In this document: in pieces, positions 1-11,352 of the stretch | Layout: each line of letters opens with the position of its first letter | Numbering within the stretch: the stretch's first letter is position 1 | Source: Rhabdophis nuchalis | Lineage: Eukaryota; Chordata; Lepidosauria; Squamata; Natricidae | Length of the DNA: 64,000 nt | Direction of reading: 5' to 3' | NCBI GenBank assembly: GCA_039707465.1 | Contig: CM077644.1 | Span: 99,433,875-99,497,874, forward strand | Notes under the pieces: model-generated | The model's input: only the letters and a program-made list of their open reading frames with translations | Database searches by the model: none | What the model was told of the DNA's origin: nothing | Position numbers and translations under genes: made by a program

Positions 1-432
1 GTCACCAAGTCAGAACAGTACCCATGGATGTGGCATTCAAATTTATTTGATTAGAGCCCTGCAGGCCTTTCCTTTCTGTTCATCATAACTGATGGCCAAT
101 GCAATAGGGAGACCTTAGAGGCTGAGAGCACATCAACTGATGGGATGCAATGAGGGAGATAAAATTCAAGTAAGCTTTTTACAAGGACAAGGATCTGTCT
201 GGCCCTGTCTGTCGACTCCTACTAAATCTTGATTTAAACCTCTTCTGAAAGCTTTTGGAGTCAACATTACCCTTTTCGTTTCCATTTCTAAAAGTGGATT
301 TCATTTCAAAGGGAGCTAAGGAAGGTTGAAAATAAAGGTTAACTGAATTCTCTAAAGGCTTGATACGACTCTAAATGCAAATGTATCTAAGGTGCTGATT
401 TCCCAAACATTAGAAATGTGTTTAGCTCTGCC
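1..432. other. Unannotated AT-rich sequence
   Basis: I see no gene, conserved coding stretch or recognisable repeat here. Confidence 0.5.
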
Positions 433-490
433 AGGAAAGGAAGGAAGGAAGGAAGGAAGGGAAGAAGGGAAGGGAGGGAGGGAGGGAGGG
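433..490 (+). repeat. Purine microsatellite (GGAA)n/(GGGA)n
   Basis: GGAA units pass into GAAG and then GGGA units over about 58 bp, all purine on the plus strand. Confidence 0.9.
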
Positions 491-569
491 ATTCTAGTCA
501 GCAATGTAAAATGTGTTGTTCGTGAGAAATGAAGGGTTAGTGAGACTTTTGAGAGAGAATAATATTTTT

Positions 570-802
570 TTTAAATATTTTTATTGAACTTATTTAAACA
601 TTAAAAAACAAAAAACAAATTTCCACTCATTACAGCGATTTCATATCAGTATCATTGATGCCATTCATATTTACATAAGCTCAATTTCTCTATTCTCTAA
701 TATATTCTATAGTCGTTTGGAATATAGTAATATTTACAGATACATACAGTGTTATTTTATTTGTTGCAGGTAATACTTAATTCTTATACAGTATCATAAG
801 AA
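570..802 (-). mobile_element. 5'-truncated L1-like insertion
   Basis: Read on the minus strand, the segment ends in an AATAAA-like signal and an A-rich tail (the T-run near 565-590 on the plus strand). The same 14 bases, AGAATAATATTTTT, lie at 556-569 and 803-816, as expected for a LINE-made target-site duplication. No coding sequence remains. Assignment to L1 rests on the A-tail and the long duplication only; any LINE-mobilised sequence would look the same. Confidence 0.55.
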
Positions 803-1037
803 AGAATAATATTTTTAAAATGTGCTTCAAAATATGCAGAAAGAAAGATAGATACCAAGCAGTTTGCCCTTTTCCCATCCCTTTCATTTATTATTAGATG
901 TATCATACTACTGTCTGTTGAGGTACATACAATTAAAAAAAAATCAAAAGTAGAGACACTACAAAACTTGAAATCAGTTAAGATCAACAATTAACACCAA
1001 CAATTAAACACTTGTTTTAAAAGATATGGTTTTAGAG

Positions 1038-1578
1038 CCATGATGGTGAACCTATGGCACATGTGCCACAAGTGGCACACAGAGCTATTTGTTACGGCCC
1101 TTTGGCCTTCTTTTGAGGGTGTTTTTCAGCCTGCGGAGGCTTCCTTGAAGTCTCCTGAGCTTGAGAACAGGCTTCTTGTTTGTCCGTAGGGCCGTTTTTT
1201 GCCCTCCTGAGCCTTCAGGGGCCTTCAGGAGGCTTCCCTGAAGGCTCCGGAGGACGAAAAACAGACCTACGGACAAATCAGAAGTCACAATCCCCAAACT
1301 TCTGGGTTCCCCATAGGTCTGTTTTTCACCCTCCAGAGCCTTCAGGGAAGCTCCTGAGGCCTTTGGAGGGTGTTTTTGGCAGGGGGGCTGTTTTTGCCCT
1401 CCCCAGGCTTCTAAGAAGCTTCTAGAACCTGGGGAGGGTGAAAAAAGCATGCCAAAAGTTGGGGTGTTGCTGGTTGCACGCACATGCATGCGGGGGGTGG
1501 GGTATGGCACGCCTCCACATGACCCTCCTGCGCTCCCCCACTTTTGGCATGGGAGCCAAAAAAGGTTTGCCATCACTG
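1038..1578. mobile_element. hAT-type MITE with internal GC-rich repeats
   Basis: The left end (CCATGATGGTGAACC) and the reverse complement of the right end (CAGTGATGGCAAACC) are terminal inverted repeats. TTTTAGAG at 1030-1037 and 1579-1586 is a perfect 8-bp target duplication. The interior repeats a GC-rich unit built on GTTTTTCACCCTCC and GAGCCTTCAGG in both orientations, which gives spurious reading frames but no transposase. It is the same family as 22741-23083. Confidence 0.85.
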
Positions 1579-1586
1579 TTTTAGAG

Positions 1587-2240
1587 CTTTTTAAAGAGGA
1601 AAGAAGTTCCAGCTGAGCCGGGAATGCATTCTAAAGAACCAGGGCAGCTGTAGAAAAGGAATGGCATCCAATCTTGAGTGGCAATTGTAGCTAAAGGTGT
1701 TCTCTCAAATTTGGAACTAAGCTATATAGATTTCTTATTTTTCTGCAATAGATTCATGGATCTGAGATGTTATAAATCAATGCAATCACCTTCTGCCAAG
1801 AGAATTGGGTGATTATCCAACTGGGCCCAGCTGGTCCAATATTTTCTTCATATCTCATCAACTTAGATCTTGCTAATGTGTGAACATTTGGCAGCCTTCT
1901 TCAGAATCAAATCCTGTACAGTGGGATTGTTATTATTTTTTTACCAGTCATTAATCTGTTATTGATCAACACCTCATAAAGCAGCTGCTTGTCATTTAGA
2001 ATTTAGAACCAGGCATAGAACAGTTTTTTATTCTTCATTAATAGAAGGTCTACAAAAATGTATTCTTAGATGACAAATCCAGAAATGGTCAATTCTTGGG
2101 GATCTTTTCATATGTTTGGAGATAATAAATGATAGTAGTAATTTGATTTAAAAAGGACAAAGATTATTTACACAATGTTTATCTAATTTTTCCAGATGAA
2201 AGTATCCAATAAAGTTGAGATAAACATGGTTGCTATGATA
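1587..2240. other. Unannotated AT-rich sequence
   Basis: No gene or family-level repeat recognised. Confidence 0.5.
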
Positions 2241-2242
2241 TA

Positions 2243-2292
2243 TAAGTTGGTATATAAGTCTAAGTGCTATTGCTATTGGTATTACTACTGTC
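2243..2292 (+). mobile_element. Sauria-type SINE / BovB 3' tail fragment
   Basis: Contains GGTATATAAGTCTAAGTGC followed by a TATTGCTATT-type tail, the same 3' tail as the SINE at 13717-13920. The tRNA-like head is missing. Confidence 0.6.
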
Positions 2293-2520
2293 ACCAATAA
2301 TGTTCTCACCTACCCACTCCCTTAGTTTGATTACTCTCAATCTCTCATGCTTAAACTTGTGGTCAGGTTTTGTAGAGAGTAAGGAAGATGACCTTGATAG
2401 AAAATATGCAGGAACAGTTGTGTAGGCAAATAGGAAGACTGCATTTTATTAAGTCCATACCATTTAAATAATCCTCAGAAGTGATTCAGACAAGCATCTT
2501 CCTACTTCATTGACCTATAT

Positions 2521-2641
2521 CAGGGGTTCCCAAACTTGGCAACTTGAAGACTTGTGGACTTCAACTCCCAGAATTCTCCAGCCAGCAGAGCTGGGAGTTG
2601 AAGTCCACAAGTCTTCAAGTTGCCAAGTTTGGGAACCCCTG
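2521..2641. mobile_element. Long-hairpin hAT MITE, perfect palindrome
   Basis: Two 51-bp arms are perfect reverse complements around a loop of about 19 bp; the ends are CAGGGGTTCC and GGAACCCCTG. ACCTATAT at 2513-2520 and 2642-2649 is a perfect 8-bp target duplication. The arm core (GTGGACTTCAACTCCCAG) recurs in the other hairpin MITEs of this window. There is no coding capacity. Perfect arms suggest a young copy. Confidence 0.9.
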
Positions 2642-2969
2642 ACCTATATGGAGGAAGAGCAACACAATCAGACTTGCATGAGTCTGTTGATTGTCATTCT
2701 CAATAAAAGTAGTTTTAACCTTCCAAAGGATGTCTAGTCTCTACAAATAGGCATGGAATTCATATATTTTTCAATTTTAAAAAAAATTAAATGGAGCTTT
2801 ATAAGTTTGAAGTGATTCATTTATAGTGGATAACTTCAAATTCTCTCATATAAATGGATCTGGAAATAATTGGTTACGAACAGTTAGCCATATATACTGT
2901 AAATGATTAACTGGGAAAATAAATTGGCCTGGTATTGGATAGAAGAATAATATCCCGCTTAAGTTAGAA

Positions 2970-3101
2970 TAAGGGTGTCAAACTGGCAGCCCATGGACTA
3001 GATGTGTCACATGCAGGCCACACCAACCTCAGCTCCGCAAAGGGGGAAAATGTCATGAAATATCATGTGACAGCCATGTGACAGTGAGTTTGACACCTAT
3101 G
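2970..3101. mobile_element. Small hAT MITE, GGGTGTCAAACT family
   Basis: The left end has AGGGTGTCAAACTGGCAG and the right end AGTTTGACACC in inverted orientation. AGTTAGAA (2962-2969) and GGTTAGAA (3102-3109) match at 7 of 8 bases. Same family as 8061-8192, 24400-24530 and 33689-33823. Confidence 0.8.
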
Positions 3102-3471
3102 GGTTAGAACAATCCAAATCTATCATTTCTGAAAGTTATAGACAGTGAAAATGACACTTACAACATGGGTTGTGACTAATTAGATGATGATGCCTAGTTA
3201 ACTTTACTGGTCAGAAAAACAGATGTGCTTATTCTTTGGATGGGAGGCTGAAAGTGGATCTCAGGACTGTAGGCTAAAATGAGGAGTCGAAAACATTCTA
3301 AACATGCTACATTTAATCTAGTCATGTGTCTGAAAACAGCACTCCATTCTGATCATCAACTTTGGTTGATTTTGCACAAAATAATGAATTCAATGGAACT
3401 GGCTACTCAACAGAATTAAGTTTTTCAGTCCCATTCAGTCATATCATGCAACAAACAGCTGATATCTAAAG

Positions 3472-3645
3472 CAGTGGCGACTCTCAAACTTTTCTTCACC
3501 CTGGACACCTTTTGTGGCCATGAACCATGGCCTCGGACCATCAAGACTTAACTCCAGATTTAAAGTATTAGATTGCATCAAGCCTTCGTGGATTCCTTGT
3601 GATGACATCCAAGCCCCTCCACAGACCCCAGGTTGAGAACCACTG
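3472..3645. mobile_element. hAT-Charlie-like MITE
   Basis: The right end reads GGTTGAGAACCACTG, the classic Charlie-type terminal repeat CAGTGGTTCTCAACC in reverse; the left end is CAGTGGCGACTCTCAAAC. The target duplication ATCTAAAG (3464-3471) / ATCTAAAA (3646-3653) matches at 7 of 8. The element is 174 bp and noncoding. Confidence 0.8.
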
Positions 3646-3897
3646 ATCTAAAAAGTAATATATGTGCTGGGTTTTTTTTCATAAAGCGTTGGAGAAATGT
3701 GGAAAAACCTCATGGTTTTCTCTTCTTCAATTAAACACACAGAGAAAAGCTTTACTCTTGATTGCTCTGCAGTTTGGCTTGCTGTCAGGCCAAAGCAGTC
3801 CCTCTGAGCCCCTTCTGCTGGAGAAAAAAACAACCAATCCATCTGTTCTTCCCCCTCCCTTAGAACACAGCTGTCCTAGTTCTGAAATACAGTAAAA

Positions 3898-4032
3898 CAG
3901 GAATCTCCAACCTTTGCAACTTTAAGTCTGAAGGACTTCAGCTCCCAGAATTCTCCAGTCAGCTTTGCTGGCTGGAGAATTCTGGAAGCTGAAGTCCTTC
4001 AGACTTAAAGTTGCAAAGGTTGGAGACCCCTG
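3898..4032. mobile_element. Long-hairpin hAT MITE
   Basis: Arms of about 65 bp are near-perfect reverse complements, centred on AGTCAGCTTTGCTGGCT. The duplication CAGTAAAA (3890-3897) / CAGTAAAG (4033-4040) matches at 7 of 8. It shares the GCTCCCAGAATTCTCCAG core with the other hairpin elements. Confidence 0.88.
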
Positions 4033-4040
4033 CAGTAAAG

Positions 4041-5189
4041 CATATTGAGCAGCTCCATCTTTCCTGCATTTAACCAATTTCCTAATTGACCACACCCTAC
4101 CTTTTAGAGGTATCACAGTATCTCTAGCTAGCTATAGCCACCCCTGGCCTTTTCAAAAACACCCATAGCTGACCTTGTTACTTACCTCACTTCACCCAAG
4201 CCCTCAGATGTAAGGGCAGTTTTCTGCCACAGAATTATGGGCAGGGAATTGGATGGAGGTGCAGAAATCACGAGAAAGCATAGCTATTGTGCTATATGAC
4301 AGCAAGACAAACATCTAATACCCAGGTCAAGAATTGTGGTGAGCAGCAATAACTTGGCTCTGTTCTCCAGGAGAGCTCAGCATGATGTTCAGTAGATACC
4401 CTGTTTAGGGTTAATCTTGGACTTCATAGTGACGCTGCCACGCAACTTGAAGGCAGCTAACACTGACACAAAAATCTTAATAGCAACCAAGCAAAGACTG
4501 AGACTGAATCTCGGTTTAATCTTTGAGAATTTAAAGAGCCAGAAATGTCTTGAGTAACTCAAAGCTCAAGGCCTAGCCAAGATAGCTAGTTCAAATTTTA
4601 AAGGTTGAAGTTATTTCTGTGAGAACCCACAGGGGACAATGAGGAAAAGTGAGTTAGAGTTAAGAGATTTGAAGGCGGTGGGGGAATCTGAAAATTAAAA
4701 AAAAATTCTAGCCATTGTGTCTCTTCAAGCATAGCCAAAAGAATCCCCTGCACCCACCTCTCTAGCTGGTGTTTGCATGGGATTAGGTGAGTGGAGCTTC
4801 ATCTGATTTTTCAAAAATATGTGTACACTACAATCCTATGCAAGATCCAATCTGTACTGATAATAGATTGTGTTCTAGTAAACATATATAATATACTAAT
4901 ACTTCAGTAGAAATGAATCTAGTAAATATTTAGAGTGGGTTACAACACCTCAAAATTTACCATGTACAAATTGGGTCTAAGTAGTTTGTGAGTTGGGAAG
5001 CATAACTAAACTTCCCCTGTAATTTTATGTAAACTAAAAAGTAGTCTATACTGAATTGCCTTTTTCATTGACTAGTTCTTTAGAAAGTCCACTTACTATC
5101 AGTCTAGGCAAAAGATATATAGAGTTATGGTTGAATAATATAAGGAAGTTATAACTACCAACTGAAATAATTGAGGATTTGTATTTATA
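4041..5189. other. Unannotated sequence
   Basis: No gene or clear repeat family recognised. Confidence 0.5.
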
Positions 5190-5275
5190 TATCAAATTTA
5201 GAAATTGATCTTCTCCCTCACAGAAGGACTCTGGGTGATGTACAAAGTAAAATAAATAAAAAATAAATAAAAATT
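5190..5275 (-). mobile_element. L2/L3-type LINE 3' tail
   Basis: The reverse complement carries the decayed tail of this LINE family: a CCCAGAGTCC-like block, then ATAAAT and an (AAAT)n run. Only the last ~85 bp are present. Confidence 0.5.
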
Positions 5276-5507
5276 GTATACTATAACTTTCTTAGGATTT
5301 CAATTCACAATTATTAAAGAGATCCAAAAATGTTCAATAAATGTACAGTAAAAAATAGAAAAGTCAAGAACACATCTTTCTTAAGGTGACTCCTTAAGTG
5401 GGTTCATATGACCTAGTTGTCCCTCTTTCCAACTCAATTGTCCACCTATGGACATTTGCCAAGTTCATTTACTTATTCTCCTTTAACTTCCGCTATATGT
5501 ATGTTTA

Positions 5508-5729
5508 CAGTTATTGTTAATAGTTGTGAAGTCGTGTCTGACCCATCGCGACTCCATGGACAATGTTTCTCCAGGCCTTCCTGTCCTCTACCATCCTCTT
5601 GAGTCCATTCAAGCTCACGCCTACTGCTTCAGTGATTCCATCTAGCCACCTCTTTCTCTGTCTTCCCATTCTCCTTTTGCCCTCAATCTTTCCCAGCATT
5701 AGGCTCTTCTCCAGTCAGTCAGTGGAAGG
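5508..5729 (-). pseudogene. BovB (RTE-clade) LINE ORF2 C-terminal fragment
   Basis: The minus-strand translation reads GKIEGKRRMGRQRKRWLDGI, then VEDRKAWRNIVHGV and TRLHNY. This is the typical C-terminus of the BovB reverse transcriptase/endonuclease polyprotein, downstream of the RT core. About 60 codons are open up to the stop near 5517. The element is heavily 5'-truncated and cannot move itself. BovB is the usual partner of Sauria-type SINEs, which are also present here. Confidence 0.85.
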
Positions 5730-5759
5730 GGGCACATATTCAGCATGAGCATTCATAGA

Positions 5760-7090
5760 ATATAATTGCACAACATGGAGGTACAACATGAGTTGGTGAC
5801 TTGGCTTGGTTTTAAAGGCTGTTCTCTGAAATCTTTAAGCTTCCATACTTGTACCAACTAGAGTAAACAAGCCACAGAAGGCTTCTATGTCATCAATGAA
5901 TGAAAAATAATTAAAGAAGCACAAGTTTCTGCACAAACAAGCAAAGAGCTATTATTTTACCATTTGCCAAATATACTTCTGGCAGGTATAAAAGTGCCCA
6001 GCAAGACTACTCCCTAAGCTGATACATTATGCAGACAGCAAGGCATAATGTTTATAAATCTCCTCAACATTATTATAGTAGCTAAAGACCATGCCAAACC
6101 TACCTTCACAGAAGCTTAGGAAATTTAGCATCAGTAAGGAAATTTAATCTGAAAAGTTTGCTCTAACTTGACAGGTTTAATACAATCTAGATGAGGTGAA
6201 TTAATTTTTTTTTCACATAATGAGCCCTTTCTTGAGTGTCATCTTCCTGGTCACACCATATCAAGATAACACCGACTGTTTGAGACTTGAGTCTTTGCCA
6301 GCCATGGCCATTAAGCAATTCTGATTTAGAATAGCTTTCTTACTTTTCAGTTTTTCACATTGTATTTGGGTGACTACTGTGCATGCAACTTAAAAAAAGC
6401 AATAGTCCATATGGCTTTCAATCACAACTTTGCAGGTAGCTTTTGCATTGGGGTTTTTTTTTCAGTTTGAAAGCAATTATCTTGCTTTGGATGCCCCAAT
6501 TGTTTGCTTATTATTTTATCTATAACCAAAAATGTAGATTTTATTCCCATTTCTTTAAAAAAGAAGCTTCACTCTTGATGTCATCCAGAAAAACCACAGA
6601 CAGCTGATGCCTGTTTCTTTGTGTTAGCAAAAATGGAAATGCACTTGTGCTGACATATATATTAGGCAGAGTGAAATTAAGGTCTTATTAACTTCAGGTT
6701 TATGCATGCAAAGCTACTTGAAGCTGTCATTTTTTTTTCCTTCGGTGATCTCGTTGCAAAAAAATGTGTGTGTGATCTTGAATGGAAAAAGTCATCTAAG
6801 AAAGTGGGTCAAAGTGAATTCCAAGGTTAAACAAGCAAGTTACTAGTTCTATTAAAAGGACCAGTATTTTAAAGTGATCACCTAGAAATGGACAATTATA
6901 AATCTTCATTCTCCAGGCTTGTAAAGGGATCTGAAGAATGCATATTTCTGAAATTTGATAACAACAGGGGAGAAAAAAAACCAAAGGTTTTTATCTGCTC
7001 ACAGATAAAAGGCTTCACTCTTAATTATTTTTCTTGTAAAAGCCTATTGACTATAAAAGTGGGATTCTATTTTGCTCCAAGAATGTATTA
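5760..7090. other. Unannotated AT-rich sequence
   Basis: No gene or repeat family recognised. Confidence 0.5.
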
Positions 7091-7095
7091 CTTTG

Positions 7096-7146
7096 AATAA
7101 ATGAATGAATGAAGGAAGGAAGGAACAAATGAATGAATGAATGAAT
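7096..7146 (+). repeat. Imperfect (GAAT)n/(GAAG)n microsatellite
   Basis: Tandem AATG and AAGG units over about 50 bp. Confidence 0.8.
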
Positions 7147-7202
7147 ATATGGATCCCATATATTGATAAAAAGTGGACACAAAAGAGACCTAAAACAAGA
7201 TG

Positions 7203-7712
7203 GATTTAATTTAATTTAATTTAATTTAATTTATTCGAATTTATACCCCGCACTGTCTCCTAAAAAAGGACCCAGGGCGGCGCACAGGAAAATTTAAAAA
7301 CAATACAAATATACAAAAATACAATTTTTAAAAAACTATTAAACCCGTACCCTGTGCTAAAATAATGTAAAATCCCCCTAATTAAAATCTAGCTAATAAC
7401 AGTCAGGAACAGGGAGATTATGCTAGGCCGGCTTGTTGGAATAGGTGCGTTTTAAGACGCTGGCGGAAAAGGCAGAGGTCTGAGATGGTGCGTAGTTCGG
7501 GGGGCAGGTCGTTCCAGAGGGTAGGGCCCACCATAGAGAAGGCCCTTCCCCTGGGTGTCACCAACCGGCATTGCCCGGCCGACGGCACCCTGAGAAGGCC
7601 CTCTCTGTGGGAGCGGATCGGTCGAAGGGATGTATGGGGCAGGAGACGGTCTCGCATGTAGCTAGGCCCCGAGCCATGGAGCGCTTTGAAGATGGTCGTC
7701 AACACCTTGATG
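7203..7712 (-). mobile_element. L2/L3-type LINE, 3' end with ORF2 C-terminus
   Basis: The minus strand encodes FKALHGSGPSYMRDRLLPHT, LRPIRSHREGLLRVPSAGQC and WNDLPPELRTISDLCLFRQR, the C-terminal region of the ORF2 polyprotein, then a 3' UTR with the CGCCGCCCTGGGTCC block. The element ends in a (TTAAA)n tail (7203-7232 on the plus strand). Roughly 500 bp remain after 5' truncation. This segment recurs many times in the window. Confidence 0.85.
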
Positions 7713-7829
7713 ACATCAGCAAATATTGCAGGCCCAGTTGGTAAAAGAAAGCTCAGGACCGTATGGGTTGGAAACATGTGGAAGAGGCCCTCATCCTGTA
7801 GTGAGTACACAATGGCTAAAATGATGATG

Positions 7830-7905
7830 GTGATGATGAAATGATTTTATTTATATATAAACTGGGTCAGATGTCCTTCCTAATAACACATAACACACAA
7901 CACGC
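7830..7905 (-). mobile_element. SINE-like tail fragment
   Basis: The reverse complement contains AGGAAGGACATCTGACCC, which resembles AGGAAGGGCATCTGGCC in the SINE-like unit at 50029-50235. Head and ends cannot be defined. Confidence 0.3.
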
Positions 7906-8060
7906 AATCTAACACACAACACAAAGCACAGACAATATGAACCGTAAAGTTCATATTTCAGAAAGCTTTTGGAGAAAAATAGTATGAGGGGAACATTAGA
8001 TGGAGCACAGAAGAGCCAATCTCCGGATCTCTTGTGAAGTATGATTCATTTGATGTAGAG

Positions 8061-8192
8061 CAGGGGTGTCAAACTCGCAGCATTACATTGTCACATGATG
8101 TATCGCGACTTTCCCCCCCTTTGCTAAAATGGCAGTGAGCATGGCCAGCATGTGATGTATCCGCCCCAGGGGCCGCCAGTTTGACACCCCTG
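8061..8192. mobile_element. Small hAT MITE, CAGGGGTGTCAAACT family
   Basis: Ends CAGGGGTGTCAAACT and AGTTTGACACCCCTG are perfect inverted repeats. Flanks ATGTAGAG and TTATAGAG agree at 6 of 8 positions. 132 bp, noncoding. Confidence 0.88.
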
Positions 8193-8382
8193 TTATAGAG
8201 CATTTGTTTGTGCTAAAAGCAATTTTGAACCAGCATTTAACCCTTTCCTTCATGTTCCTTTCTCTGAACCCTGAGAATCCAAACTGGGGATTCTATGCAA
8301 GAAAGTTTTGTTCTGAGCTCAGAAGAGACCAAAAACATCTCTCAGAAGATTCCATCGGAATACGTTGGGTATTCCATGTTTT

Positions 8383-10317
8383 TTTAAGGTTTTTATTTTT
8401 TATTGCAGATTTTTCCATATTTTATGAACAAAGTGTTATTCGGATCTTTTCTTTTACATCCTCTCATAGACATAATCCATTTTACATCATATCTCTGTTT
8501 CCAATTTCAGCCATATTATTCTCTTTCAATATTTTTTTTATCTTACACTTATTTTCTTCTTAGTATATAAACAAAATCACTAATCACCCTTAATTTTCTA
8601 ATCTCTTACAATAACATCAACTCCATCACTAAATATGTTTCTCAAATTCCCCATCCCGCTCTTTAAGATTTCATCTTCATCTCTTAATTTAAATTATCTT
8701 CAAAGTTAAATCAAATTGCCATTTCATCTGTTAGACTGTTTTGCTGTAAGCAACATACATCGTCAAAATCAATTTTTTACATTTAATTTAATTAATTATC
8801 CACAATTAGTAATCTTGATATAATTCATTTACATCTTAATTAACTACCCACCATTAATAATATTAGTACAAGTCCCTTTAATCTACTAATATGTATCTTA
8901 TTTCCCTTCCTCCTCCTCTTTAGCCATTTTTTTCTAGGTCTCTCAAAAATTCCACTTCTTAATTTTCTTCTTTTATCCCATTCTCTTAGTTTCTTCTTTT
9001 TCTTTTTTTTTTCTTTTTATAATTGTTATATCTTTTCTTCTGAATCCTTTTCCTCACTTTTAATTTTATTGTTTGAGGAGTTTTCCCCAGGGTTTTTCCT
9101 AGTTTCTTCCCACTATTTCCCTCTTTGCTGATTGATTGATTTTGGGGAGGGGGACATTCCCCCCTGTCTACCCTTTTTGTGTCACTGTAAATCCCAGTGA
9201 AATCATCTGTTTTTTTTACTTTCTGTTCCTTTTTCTTCAATACTATTTTCTTGTTTTTCATTTATACTCTCTTTTATCCTCTTCTCACCTGTTTCCTGAT
9301 CTGTGTGCTCAAGCCGAATTTCTGACTTTTTATTGCCTTTTAAAGTTTCACACACATTTTTTTAGCATCTCAAATAATTCATCACACATCCAAAACTCCA
9401 TACTGCCCATTTAACAAATGTAACAAAATTTTAAGGCTTTTGGATTATATCACATTTAATTTAAAGTCCTTACAGTCCTTTTTTTATTTCCAGATTCTAA
9501 TATCCAATTCTAATATTTGTCCAATCCAATCCAAGCTGAAAATTTATTATCTTCTACGGCTGTTGAAAATTGAAGCCAAGCAATGCAGAAAAACAAACAC
9601 TCTTTAGCAGTTCTCACAGTTGCAAATTATCTTTTCTAGTAGTGAAGGTCAAGTTTCACAGCTGCACTTCTTTTCCCCCCACAAAGTATCGTATTCTCTT
9701 CTGACCAGCAGATGGCTCTCTCAAATCTGCAAAACATTCAAACCAGCTGATTATCAAACCTGTAAAAAACACTTTAGATTCACACAAGAAAACCTTTCCC
9801 GGGGTTCTTTCCTTTTGTTATTTTTAGTTTCTCCAAATCCAATTTAAAAAAGCAAGAATCTTCTTCGGCTTTAGTATTTTAGCCTCTACTTTATTCTTCT
9901 TCCTCTATGAAATTTCCCAAATGCCAATTAGCCACTAATTCAGCTCTGGGACCTTTTTTAAGTCCACATTCAAAGTTTTCTTTTACCTGTGGTTTGGCCA
10001 ATCATTCACCCAATTCCAAAACTCTGTTCCAACATCTCTCCTGCTCAAAAACTTAGTCGGTTGCCCCAGCTTCAGAGCCATCATTTGAAAATGCTGCCAC
10101 CCCCGCTGTGAGTCTGAATAGATTTCTCTGATCTACCAAGGAACTTGCCAATTTCTCTTGGTCATCCAAGATGCCTCTCCTTCTTCCCTGTCTCTACAGG
10201 ATGGTTCTGGTCCGAAGACCCCCCGACAGCAGTTTGTCCAGCTGGATTTTTGCAGAGGTCATCAGACCCTTCTATTTTTCCAACTTGTCTTGCCACGATG
10301 CTTTTGGTTTCTCCTCA
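8383..10317 (-). mobile_element. L1-like retroelement of about 1.9 kb, probably non-autonomous
   Basis: On the minus strand the segment ends with GCAATAAAAAATAAAAACC and an A-run (plus-strand 8383-8400). GTATTCCATGTTT (8370-8382) and GTATTCAATGTTT (10318-10330) match at 12 of 13 bases and look like a target duplication, so the whole 1.9 kb would be one insertion. The minus strand is strongly A/G-rich. A lysine-rich frame of 91 codons lies at 8986-9261, but I recognise no RT, endonuclease or ORF1 RRM. It could be a decayed non-autonomous L1 derivative or a processed transcript. Confidence 0.5.
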
Positions 10318-10330
10318 GTATTCAATGTTT

Positions 10331-10920
10331 TGAGGGAACAAACCCAAAATACTACAAGTGAATGATATTCTAATGTTTCAGATGTTTCAGCACAGTGAAT
10401 ATTTTTTCCTGCCTTAGCACCGCAAAAATATTTGTGAAATTTATGCATATTCTCAGCAATGCCTTCCAACTAGTCTGTAGAAAAGTTGGTCAAGGCAATT
10501 ATTTTTAACATTAAAATTTTCATAGCAAACGAAGGTAGGAACTGTTAGTAAATTTTATGCAATTGAGATTGGCAAGCAACAAAACAAACTAAATGGATTT
10601 ACTCTTCTATGAGCAATAAAATAATAGCAAACATATTGGCTTAAGGTTTCCTCCTAAGACATGCATAATACACATTTGTTTTCACTTGGCAATCTATTAG
10701 CAAAGCTCAGCAAATAAATCAATATGTTTTTTTGCATTTGTAAACCAGAAAGTTCAACATTTGTACATCTGTAATGGTTGCAGTTGACAAAATGCTTGCA
10801 AAAACTCAGCAAACAACACTGTAGACAATTTGCCTGGGGAAAAAAAGAGCAAAGTCTATTAATACATATGTACAGTGCATATTTTGCATTTGACTATAAG
10901 GGTCAACAATCAATGCAACA
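10331..10920. other. Unannotated AT-rich sequence
   Basis: No gene or repeat family recognised. Confidence 0.5.
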
Positions 10921-11352
10921 TATTTATTTATTTATTTATTATTCACATTTGTAACCTGCACCCATCTCACCACAAAGGGACTCAGGGCAGCGAACAGAGA
11001 TTTAAAATAAATATACATAAATACAAAATATTATTAAATAATAACTAAATTAAATCAATACCCTGCTTAAAATAAGTTTAAATTTAAAACCCATAAATTA
11101 AAATTTTGATTTGTTATAAAAACAATGGGTGTGGAGTAGATCATGCTAGGCCGGCCAGATGAAAATAATAAGTTTTTAAGTGCCGGCGAAACAAGCAGAG
11201 GTCTGTGATGGAACGGAGATCGGGAGGTAGGCCATTCCAGAGGGTAGGGCCCACCACAGAGAAGGCCCTTCCCAACCGGCATTGTCCGGTCGACGGCACC
11301 CGGAGAAGACCCTCTCCCTGGGAGCGAGTCGGTCGAAGGGATGTATGGGGTA
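10921..11352 (-). mobile_element. L2/L3-type LINE 3' end
   Basis: The minus strand carries the LRPIRSH-type ORF2 C-terminus in damaged form, the CTGGCCGGCCTAGC stop region, and a 3' UTR ending in ATAAATAAATAAATA. An internal deletion removes part of the conserved GRAFSV block. Truncated at about 430 bp. Confidence 0.75.

Noticed and set aside
1085..1576. 163-codon minus-strand frame
   Set aside because: Coincides with the repetitive interior of the MITE at 1038-1578.
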